This document shows positions 1-6,125 of a DNA stretch of 17,945 nucleotides, piece after piece. Within the stretch, counting starts at the first letter, position 1. Each line of letters begins with the position of its first letter. Origin of the DNA: JAJAZB01 sp964244295 (GTDB lineage: Bacteria > Bacteroidota > Bacteroidia > Cytophagales > Spirosomataceae); the NCBI GenBank assembly GCA_964244295.1, contig CAXTIG010000070.1, positions 1 through 17,945 of the forward strand. The letters run 5' to 3'. A model generated the notes under the pieces. It worked only from the letters and a program-made list of their open reading frames with translations, was not told where the DNA came from and did not search any database. The position numbers and the translations under genes are program-made.

Positions 1-231
1 GTACAGTACAAATATAGCGCAACTACCTGTAAATCAACAAAAAGACAAGTCTACTATATTGATGACACACATTCCTATCTATCTTACTCATACTGCAGCG
101 CTATAAAATATAACTATAATCCTTAATGTTTGCAGAATATATACAGGTATATTTTATACATCTATAGTCGAAATTTTAAAATTTAGAAGAAATTAATTAT
201 TCGTTAAAAAGTAAAGGTTTACTATATAATC
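1..231. other. AT-rich non-coding stretch
   Basis: This is very AT-rich sequence downstream of the TlpA-like gene. I see no open reading frame of note, no convincing terminator hairpin and no RNA gene. The window edge prevents saying whether another gene starts just outside. Confidence 0.5.
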
Positions 232-1503
232 TCATTTTTTTATATCCATTGAATTTTTAAAATTATTTAATTTTGATAAATTTTTCACAAATATTTCCAT
301 TTCTTTTACCGTATTAATACTTGTTCTAAATATAATTTTACCAGAAGCGTCAACAACTATAATTGTTGGAAAAAGTATTAAATTATATTTAACTAATACG
401 TTGTTATGCTGATTTTTATTTACAAATATATGTTCCCATATCATATCGTTTTTTTTAATAAAATCTTTTATCTTATTTATGTCGCTATCATATGCAAGAC
501 TGATTAGTTTAAATTTTTTTTTATTCATTTCATTATAAAATGACTTTAAATTAGGAATTTCTTTTATACATGGTTGACACCAAGTACCCCAAAAATCAAT
601 AATTATAAAATCTTTTCGACTTATTAGTGATTCAAATAATACAGGTGTTTCATCTAAATTAAGGACTTGGTCCTTTGGGAGATATTGATTAACAATAAAC
701 CCATTAGATTTAAAATTTCTAAGTAATTGAACACATCTTAACGTATCATAGGAGTTATTTTTCCAAAATACTTTATATGATTTGTTTCCAATTAGGATAG
801 TATCACTAGAAAAATATCCTACTCCAGGATCAAACTTAAAATTATTCTTCTTAATGTCAAAAGAATTATTTATAATAACGTTGTCTTTAGTAAAAGGACT
901 TAAACTAGAATAAAAAAAATGAACTTTCCCATTTATTTGTGCTTTTCCTAATCTATGTTGAGTAGGGGCAACAAATACTTGTAAAATTGATTCAAGAGAA
1001 TTAGTAAATCCATACCCCATATCAAATGGCTTTATTTTTATGTATAAAAAATTATTGTGAATTCGATTGCTTTTATTAAAAATAATTTTTATATCAGGTA
1101 ATGTATCGAATAAAATACCATTTTTTTTTGTTGAGACCAAATACTCATACTTGGTTTCGTTAGTAAAATCTTTATCTCCGTTAGTATCGCAAATCACTGT
1201 CTTTACACCATTATAAATATATGAGATAATGTATATACTATTACTTTTTAACAAAAAATTATTGCCTGCAAAGAGAGTAGGTAAATTATAGGAAAAAATC
1301 ATAAGAGAATCGGTCTTTTGAGGGAACCCTTTCCATCCTAAAATATTCTTTTCAATTGTGCCGCTTGAAACACAATAGCGATAAGGCCCAACACCTCTAC
1401 GAATTTCCATAGAAATATCATACACTACTTCCTCTTGACCAAATAGGAGGAAATTATTTAACGCAAAAATCACTAAAAGGAGTATTATGTTTCTATATTT
1501 CAT
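232..1503 (-). CDS. Secreted TlpA-like thioredoxin-fold thiol oxidoreductase
   Basis: The 423-residue product begins with a positively charged N-terminus and a hydrophobic stretch ending near residue 22 (FALNNFLLFG), a Sec signal peptide with no obvious lipobox. Residues about 25-280 are a Bacteroidota-type extension I cannot assign. It contains a Ca-binding-like acidic loop, DTNGDKDFTNE, at 106-116. Residues about 285-410 are a thioredoxin/TlpA domain with the redox motif WCQPC (C309, C312) and the cis-proline motif FPT. TlpA-family proteins reduce or isomerise disulfides in the envelope. Here it is the last gene of a minus-strand run containing a Cys-rich precursor peptide and a VKOR-thioredoxin fusion, so a role in peptide disulfide quality control is plausible but inferred. 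A hairpin lies between it and the precursor gene. Its G+C is far lower than that of genes to the right, suggesting acquisition from a low-GC donor. The thioredoxin call is firm; the substrate is not known. Confidence 0.85.
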   Translation of the reverse strand: MKYRNIILLLVIFALNNFLLFGQEEVVYDISMEIRRGVGPYRYCVSSGTIEKNILGWKGFPQKTDSLMIFSYNLPTLFAGNNFLLKSNSIYIISYIYNGVKTVICDTNGDKDFTNETKYEYLVSTKKNGILFDTLPDIKIIFNKSNRIHNNFLYIKIKPFDMGYGFTNSLESILQVFVAPTQHRLGKAQINGKVHFFYSSLSPFTKDNVIINNSFDIKKNNFKFDPGVGYFSSDTILIGNKSYKVFWKNNSYDTLRCVQLLRNFKSNGFIVNQYLPKDQVLNLDETPVLFESLISRKDFIIIDFWGTWCQPCIKEIPNLKSFYNEMNKKKFKLISLAYDSDINKIKDFIKKNDMIWEHIFVNKNQHNNVLVKYNLILFPTIIVVDASGKIIFRTSINTVKEMEIFVKNLSKLNNFKNSMDIKK

Positions 1504-1539
1504 GTGAGGATAGAATCAAAAGCCAATATTAAATAAAAT

Positions 1540-1577
1540 GTGAACGTCAATGATACTATTTTATCGTTAACGTTCAC
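1540..1577 (-). terminator. Hairpin plus U-rich tail after the precursor gene (terminator or attenuator)
   Basis: Arms 1540-1555 and 1562-1577 pair over 16 positions, with one C-A mismatch and one G-U pair in the minus-strand RNA, around a 6-nt loop. On the minus strand the stem is followed by ATTTTATTTAATATT. It lies between the stop of the precursor gene (1605) and the start of the TlpA-like gene (1503). Partial termination here would give more precursor transcript than downstream transcript, a usual arrangement for peptide operons. Confidence 0.55.
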
Positions 1578-1604
1578 GCAAAGTTGTTTTAAACAAAAAA
1601 GAAT

Positions 1605-1829
1605 TCAAGTTATAATATCACATTTACACGATTTTGATTCTGTATCCGAAACACAGCCTCCTTTGCAACCGTCAGTTGCCACGCAGTTAGTACCAGTACA
1701 TTTTACTTTGTTGGTGGTTCCTTGACAAGTGGCTTCGCAAGATGCTGTTCCACCATATCCTCCACGCACTATTTTCATCTGCTCTCGTGAAAGCAGACCG
1801 TCAGCAAAACTCAAAATTGCTTTTCTCAT
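1605..1829 (-). CDS. GG-leader precursor peptide with eight-cysteine core
   Basis: The 74-residue product has a double-glycine leader: LLSREQMKIVRGG, with hydrophobic residues at -12 (L13), -7 (M18) and -4 (V21) before G23-G24. This is the pattern cut by C39 peptidases of ABC exporters, and LSREQMK..GG is typical of Bacteroidota natural-product precursors. The predicted core (residues 25-74) carries eight cysteines, at 31, 35, 44, 49, 55, 59, 68 and 70, with many Gly, Thr, Ser and Lys. An even number of cysteines beside a VKOR-thioredoxin gene suggests four disulfides. No lanthipeptide cyclase, dehydratase or radical-SAM gene is in the window, so thioether chemistry is not indicated. The gene starts 13 bp after the glycosyltransferase stop, so it is probably co-transcribed with it. 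A second GG at 26-27 is an alternative cleavage site. Bacteriocin-like or signalling activity is inference. Confidence 0.82.
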   Translation of the reverse strand: MRKAILSFADGLLSREQMKIVRGGYGGTASCEATCQGTTNKVKCTGTNCVATDGCKGGCVSDTESKSCKCDIIT

Positions 1830-1842
1830 GGTTGAAATGAGT

Positions 1843-3222
1843 TTAAAGTGAAACGATACTTATGGTTGATTCGAATGAATCCTGTTCTAAAATGCCAAGT
1901 CTTTGAAAAAGTGTTCCTCTTGACTGATTGGAGCACTTCTGGCTTACTATTCGCTGCATCGCTTGACAATTCTCTTTATACATCGCACTCAAAGCTTTAA
2001 GCGTTTTTTTACGAATTTGTATTACCGAATCAGAAATTCGGCCCCGTAAGCCCCATTGCCTATGAAATACTCTCGCCCCAATGCCCGGTTGATCTATTCT
2101 GTTGTTTAACGGATAAACCACCATAGGTACCCCAGCCTCAAGCCATTCAATGACTGTACCAGAGCCTCCATGCGTAATCATAAGATCGCAATGTGGTAAT
2201 ATATCTAATTGGGGCACTACTGCTAAATAATGGAGGTTGAGTGCCGTGGTTGCAATTTCTATTTCTATACCCCCCGTTGAAATTAAAACTTCAATTCCAT
2301 CCAAACCACCTAATGCCAATGCTACTTTTTTCAAGAACTGCTCAGCTTGTACGTAATTATTATGAGACAGAGTGCCCAACGAAACATACACTAGTTTAAC
2401 TCCTTCGGTTTCTTTGATTTTTAGAAGTGCCTTCCTTATTTCCTGATACGCTGCGGTATGCTGTTTTGTCTGATTGCGCTTGGCAACGAGGTGCAAATAC
2501 TGCTCGTGAGGACGCGTTTCGCGCCAGGAAAACTCTAATTCTTTCGGAGTGAGAATTAGGAGCGGAATATCTTTAAGCGCATCGTAGAAACACACGTCAC
2601 GCTGCATCACCTCTGACCAGCAAAGCCCGTGTTCCTGAAAATACCTATGGTAAAAACAGGAATCGCTTCTGCTGATAAAAATGATTTTTTTAAGTAATTC
2701 CTTTGCTTGACGCGTTTTTATGTGCCAAAACCAAAGCCAATTCGAAATATGGAGATCGTTTATACGGCCCTTTGGTATCCACAACGAATTTAGGGGTGGA
2801 ATGCCAGGAGACTTACAAGGTGAAAGTCTGGTAGTTAACTGAACTACGGTTTTTTCCTTCCAGCAAGGATAATAATGACCGAGTGTTGCGTCAACAAAAA
2901 CAATGTCTGGCTTGATCACCTGAACAAGATTTTCCACCGCCCAAACGTTTTTCATAAATTCCCGGTAGCGGTTCCGGGTAAAAGCGGCATCCAGCAGCGT
3001 TTTGATGAACAGTCCAACGGCTACGCTGAAACGGCGGATAACGAACTCGCTGGCGTACTGCACCGGTCGCAACTCGAACCCCTCCTCTTCCACCATTTCC
3101 CGGTACGAGGGCGGACCCGCGTACACGACCCGCAGGCCCTTTTCCTGTAAGAGCCGCGCCAAACCAAAAGTAGGATAAAAATGGCTCAGGTGCGGAACCA
3201 TGAAAATAAGAGCGGTTTTCAT
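1843..3222 (-). CDS. GT1-family (MGT-like) glycosyltransferase
   Basis: The 459-residue product has the two-domain GT-B layout of UDP-sugar-dependent glycosyltransferases such as macrolide and UDP-glucuronosyl transferases. The N-terminal half opens with a sugar/acceptor-domain signature (TALIFMVPHLSHFYPTFGLA). The C-terminal half has VYVSLGTL and the donor-binding block HGGSGT (351-356), followed by E, GVPMVVYP and DQ (377-378). Length is normal for the family. I chose the ATG at 3222 because the protein begins there with the conserved strand, and because its ATG overlaps the TGA of the preceding gene (ATGA), implying translational coupling. An upstream start at 3354 would only add residues read from inside the neighbour. 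The next gene, 13 bp downstream, is the Cys-rich precursor, so the peptide or a co-produced small molecule may be the acceptor; this is inference. Base composition is high-GC in the first quarter and lower and mosaic afterwards. Confidence 0.85.
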   Translation of the reverse strand: MKTALIFMVPHLSHFYPTFGLARLLQEKGLRVVYAGPPSYREMVEEEGFELRPVQYASEFVIRRFSVAVGLFIKTLLDAAFTRNRYREFMKNVWAVENLVQVIKPDIVFVDATLGHYYPCWKEKTVVQLTTRLSPCKSPGIPPLNSLWIPKGRINDLHISNWLWFWHIKTRQAKELLKKIIFISRSDSCFYHRYFQEHGLCWSEVMQRDVCFYDALKDIPLLILTPKELEFSWRETRPHEQYLHLVAKRNQTKQHTAAYQEIRKALLKIKETEGVKLVYVSLGTLSHNNYVQAEQFLKKVALALGGLDGIEVLISTGGIEIEIATTALNLHYLAVVPQLDILPHCDLMITHGGSGTVIEWLEAGVPMVVYPLNNRIDQPGIGARVFHRQWGLRGRISDSVIQIRKKTLKALSAMYKENCQAMQRIVSQKCSNQSRGTLFQRLGILEQDSFESTISIVSL

Positions 3223-4948
3223 GCTTCGATTGGGTGTTGAACCGTTTCCAAACCATTGACCAGCCAATGCAAATCTTCCAACCGGTAGAGATCCGGCAGC
3301 GGGTAGCCGTCCAGGTAGATCGTCGGCGTGGCATTTACTCCGGTATGCCGACACCAGTCATAATGTTCACTCGTAGAGGCGTCGTACCTGTCTAATTCTG
3401 CTGCTACGGGAAACCGCATCGCCCAGCTTACATACTCTTTTTTGGTTTGCCCGTACCACGCGCTCAACGCCTCTGCCGCCCGCATCGGGTTTTCGTCGTG
3501 CAACGCCAGCAGGTGCCGCGAGGCGGTGTAAATCTGGCCTTCCGGCCCGTCGTAAGCCAAAAAAACGATTTGGGCCTTCACATTCAGGGTTTGTCGAATC
3601 AGTTTTTCCAGTTCTTCATGCGCTTTGACGCAGGGGCCGCAGTACGGGTTTGTCACCATTGTAATCGTGTGCGGCGCGGCAGGGTTGCCAATCACCAAAC
3701 TGCTCGCGGGCGGCGGCGTGGCAAAGGCAGGTTGCTGCTGCAACAGGGTTTGAAACAGCACGGGGTCATTTTTGAAGCGACGCAGTTGAGCCTGCACAGC
3801 CTGCAATTTGTACCGGCTGATTAGCCAGGGTTTGATGAGTGCGTAGCCTAACACCGGCAGGCCAAAACCCAGGAGCCATTCGGGCAAGGCGGAGGCGAAT
3901 GCAGCCGGGAACGGTAGCGGCCATTGCGTCAGCGTCAGAACGAATTCTGCAACCAGCAAGCCCTGCACCGCGAGGCACAACACGCACCAGGTTTTGGCTA
4001 TTTTCCATTGGTAGTACACAGAGAACAGCGTGTAGGGTAAGGCGAGGGCGCTCAATGCGGCCAGCAAAGATTGCGTAGTCGCCGGGTTGTTTGTCAGCAA
4101 CAGCGTGAGCAGGCCCCCGGCAAAATAGAAGGTTCCGATTTCGGCCCAACTCAGCCAACCCCAGAGTTTTGCCGCCGAGGAATCAAGTACGGTCTGGCAA
4201 TCGGTTTTTGGGGATACCTAACAGAGCCGGGCTACCAGTGGGTTTTGCCGGTCGAATTGCGAGGTGAGCAGCAACAGGCTGGCTACCGTGCCGAGAAGTT
4301 TGGTGAACACCAAACCCCAAACGGCGGGCGTGGCGTAAGCAGCAACGCGGAGCAATCCGAAGGCGAGCAGCAGTAATCCGCCCACAACGAGGAGTACTGG
4401 CCGGGCCAGTTGCAGGCGTTCTTTCGCCCTATTTTGCCGGTAGTCGATTTCACCTGAATGTTCGTCGGCTTCGGCCAGTAGCACCGCACCCGACCATTTC
4501 TTGCCAAAGCTTTCCAGCGATTCGGTACGCCAGCCTTTGCCGGTGTCGTACCAGGTTAGGCGGCTTTTCCGCAGGTACACGTTGTTGCTGATCGACTCCA
4601 ACGCCAGCCTTTGCCGGTGTCGTACCAGGTTAGGCGGTCGTGTAGCACGGAAGTAACTAAGGCAAACCAGCCCTTGCGTTCGTGGAGGTGAGCAACGAAG
4701 GGCGTGGGCAGTTCGCGGAACTGCTCGGCGGAAGCCAGTTTTAGGGCCGTGTTATCAATGCGCCAGGACGTGAGCACATCGCTGATTCCCAGCAGGCTCG
4801 CCGAATCGGGGTGTTCGCGGAGCGTTTCCCAGACCGCCGTTTTCGTGACCCGTGCCCCCATCGCCCGCACCAACCCGTAAAGCGTAGCGGGCGCGTTGTC
4901 TTCGGGACGGCTGGGCAGCAGGGCGGTGAACAGTCGGGGTGAACGCAT
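3219..4948 (-). pseudogene. Broken C39-like / VKOR / thioredoxin fusion protein
   Basis: Three pieces read as one disrupted gene. From the ATG at 4948, residues 1 to about 105 resemble a C39-peptidase-like domain (SLLGISDVLTSWRIDNTALKL, ...FALVTSVLHDRLTWYDTGKGW). The catalytic Cys and His of active C39 enzymes are not visible, so this is a degenerate binding-type domain. A 74-bp insertion/duplication (4527-4637) shifts the frame and gives a stop at 4556-4558. The frame resumes with TESLESFGKKWSGAVLLAE and two membrane segments, then meets TAG at 4218-4220 immediately after the first VKOR cysteine (RLC*VSPKTDC). Reading on in the same frame gives the rest of a VKOR domain, with the WCVLC motif, and then a DsbA/thioredoxin-like domain with NPYCGPC and cis-Pro TPT. 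Intact homologues would oxidise substrate thiols and pass electrons to quinone. The stop overlaps the glycosyltransferase start. Full-length product is not expected unless both lesions are bypassed. Sequencing error cannot be excluded. Confidence 0.85.
4527..4637. repeat. 37-bp direct repeats around a 37-bp unique spacer
   Basis: Positions 4527-4563 and 4601-4637 are identical 37-bp copies. Between them, 4564-4600 is a 37-bp sequence I do not find duplicated nearby. On the minus strand both copies encode RLTWYDTGKGWR, but in different frames. The repeat offset is 74 bp, which is not a multiple of three. Removing one repeat plus the spacer joins the upstream C39-like frame to TESLESFGKKW exactly, so this is the lesion that breaks the fusion gene. 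Confidence 0.9.
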
Positions 4949-5229
4949 AGCGGAATGCGGGCAAACAGGTGGCGAACGGGAAACTGATTTACTGAAAAAC
5001 GGGCGATAAAGACGGGAGCGGTGGAGGAGTGCGACAAAGGTGGAGGGACTTTTTGGAACGAGCAACCGGAAATCCCCCTAAAGTTGCGGGGAAAAGCCCT
5101 AAAATTTCAGGGGAAAAGCCAGTAAAATGAGGGAAAATACCGTTGACTAAATTTTTAGGCAGTCGAGTGATAGTTTGGAAACAAGTCGTTATACTTGCAG
5201 CTTTCACTACTTCATCAACCGCCCCGCTC
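4949..5229. promoter_or_regulatory. Divergent intergenic region between the fusion gene and the XRE regulator
   Basis: This 281-bp gap separates the minus-strand peptide-maturation operon from the plus-strand regulator, so both promoters should lie here. It holds three direct repeats (5078-5141, listed separately). A TATACTTG at 5190-5197 differs at one base from the Bacteroidota -7 consensus TAnnTTTG and sits about 32 bp before the regulator ATG. I could not match a well-spaced -33 element to it. I saw no clear -7 element for the minus-strand operon. Confidence 0.4.
5078..5141. repeat. Three 21-22 bp imperfect direct repeats (candidate operator)
   Basis: Repeats occupy 5078-5098, 5099-5120 and 5121-5141, back to back. 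All share the pattern TAAA(A/G)TT/TG followed by a G run and GAAAA(G/T)(C/A)CC. The first two are the closest to each other, sharing GGGGAAAAGCC; the third has GGGAAAATACC. The period of 21-22 bp is two helical turns, so bound dimers would lie on one face of the DNA. They lie about 90 bp upstream of the XRE regulator start and 130 bp upstream of the divergent operon, so they are a natural candidate for its binding array. Confidence 0.5.
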
Positions 5230-5619
5230 ATGTCTCTAAATGAAAAACTTCTTAAATTACGGACGGCCCTCAACCTGGGCCACGCTCAAATCGCCCAACG
5301 CATCGGGGTCAATCCATCTACTTACGGCGATTGGGAAGCCGGTTCTACGGTTCCCAAGCTCAATCAGTACCTCAAACTGGCGACGGGATTTGGGTTACCC
5401 GTTACTGAATTTCTTCCCGAAGACTTTCTGGCTGCCATCGTGGCGGAGTTGGCCTCGAAGAATGGGGGGCATGAAAACGGTTCATCCGACGTGAAGCATT
5501 ACGAGGAAATCATCGCCTCGCTGAAAGGTAGCTTATCGGCAAAGGATGAACTCATTTCCCATTTGAAAGAACACAATCAGAGGCAGGAAGCTGAATTGAA
5601 AAAATATGGGGGGGGGTAA
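5230..5619 (+). CDS. XRE-family helix-turn-helix regulator
   Basis: The 129-residue product has an N-terminal HTH_3 domain (about residues 5-60): LRTALNLGHAQIAQRIGVNP..YGDWEAGSTVP, the typical Cro/CI fold with the recognition helix around VNPSTYGDW. Residues about 85-129 form a charged helix with heptad-like spacing (EEIIASLKGSLSAKDELISHLKEH), probably a dimerising coiled coil. I start it at the ATG at 5230, because the HTH fold follows at once and upstream in-frame residues look non-coding. It is the only plus-strand gene and stands divergent to the peptide-maturation operon with direct repeats between. Control of that operon, of itself, or of the adjacent carbohydrate genes is inference. 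It ends in a run of glycine codons (GGGGGGG). Confidence 0.8.
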   Translation: MSLNEKLLKLRTALNLGHAQIAQRIGVNPSTYGDWEAGSTVPKLNQYLKLATGFGLPVTEFLPEDFLAAIVAELASKNGGHENGSSDVKHYEEIIASLKGSLSAKDELISHLKEHNQRQEAELKKYGGG

Positions 5620-5681
5620 AGTATTGATTAACAATTATTTAAAGACTTGAGTTTGTTACGCTGAGCGGTCCCCTTAGCTGC

Positions 5682-5715
5682 AAAAAAGCCCGGCTCCACA
5701 ACGCGGAACCGGGCT
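5682..5715 (-). terminator. Terminator of the carbohydrate operon
   Basis: Arms AGCCCGGCTCC (5687-5697) and GGAACCGGGCT (5705-5715) form an 11-bp GC-rich stem with one imperfect pair and a 7-nt loop. The left side carries six A residues, which become the U-tract for minus-strand transcripts coming from the GH2 gene. There is no T-run on the right, so it should act mainly on the minus strand. It closely resembles the hairpin at 15496-15534. Confidence 0.75.
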
Positions 5716-5777
5716 GCAAAGAATCAGGCTACTACTTAGAAAAAAGGTAGCGGAAAAGATAGGTTGATGGGCGGTTA

Positions 5778-6004
5778 GGGTGTAGGACAAATTCAAGCGC
5801 GACGGTTTAATTCCAAAAAAGTTAGGCTGTCATCCCGAACGTAGTCCGCAGTGGAACTGGAGGGAACTCGTTGGCCTACCAAGCAGTTGGACGGTGACTT
5901 AACGGTAGCTCGACTACTCGGTACCCCAACGAGTTCCCTCCAGTTCCACTGCGGACTACGTTCGGGATGACAGCCCCCCTTTTTTCATAACTTGTCCTAC
6001 ACCC
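5778..6004. repeat. Palindromic element A: 50-bp perfect inverted repeat nested in a 13-bp inverted repeat
   Basis: The inner arms 5825-5874 and 5926-5975 are perfect 50-bp inverted copies around a 51-bp loop. The arm begins GGCTGTCATCCCGAACGTAG and ends with AACTCGTTGG at the loop side. Outer arms GGGTGTAGGACAA (5778-5790) and its reverse complement (5992-6004) bound the whole 227-bp unit. The right inner arm is followed by a T-run. The core GTCATCCCGA...CTCGTTGG recurs in elements at 13012 and 16922. No coding capacity is present, so this is a MITE- or REP-like non-autonomous repeat. I see no clear target-site duplication. Confidence 0.85.
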
Positions 6005-6043
6005 GATAATTGTCATTCCTTGTTCCTCGGAATGACAATTATC
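6005..6043. repeat. Palindromic element D: 15-bp perfect inverted repeat
   Basis: Arms 6005-6019 (GATAATTGTCATTCC) and 6029-6043 are perfect inverted copies around a 9-nt loop. It abuts the outer arm of element A. The GTCATTCC core resembles the GTCATCCC core of the larger palindromes, so it may be a minimal relative, or serve as an extra transcription stop after the GH2 gene. Confidence 0.7.
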
Positions 6044-6125
6044 ATCGGACCTGGGTGGCCAGAGCCATGACAGCCTTCCATCAACCCCTCTTTTCCATCA
6101 CCAGAAAAACGATTGGTCGGTTTTT

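Larger units (their letters stand above)
5620..6125. other. Gene-free region holding a terminator and palindromic repeats
   Basis: No credible gene is seen in this 506-bp gap between the convergent regulator and GH2 gene. It contains a GC-rich terminator hairpin (5682-5715), a large nested inverted-repeat element (5778-6004) and a second palindrome (6005-6043). Small reading frames here cross the palindromes and look like chance. Confidence 0.75.

Noticed and set aside
1540..1725. 61-residue plus-strand frame opposite the precursor peptide
   Set aside because: It crosses the terminator hairpin and is antisense to the GG-leader peptide, with no supporting feature.
1605..1829. Lanthipeptide or sactipeptide assignment for the precursor
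   Set aside because: No LanB/LanC/LanM-like or radical-SAM gene is visible in the window, and the redox neighbours better fit disulfides.
3223..3354. Longer start for the glycosyltransferase
   Set aside because: The extra residues are read out of frame from the thioredoxin end of the preceding gene. The ATGA overlap at 3219-3222 and the conserved N-terminus point to 3222.
3219..4100. Stand-alone VKOR-thioredoxin gene starting at 4100
   Set aside because: That start lies inside the second half of the VKOR domain. The same frame continues upstream to the amber codon with conserved VKOR sequence, so it is a fragment of a larger gene.
3766..4158. Alternative-frame minus-strand frame of 130 residues within the fusion gene
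   Set aside because: The frame with VKOR cysteines, membrane segments and thioredoxin motifs is clearly the coding one. This frame is rich in Arg and Ala and has no motif.
5078..5141. CRISPR-like array
   Set aside because: The repeats are contiguous and imperfect, have no spacers, and no cas gene is nearby.
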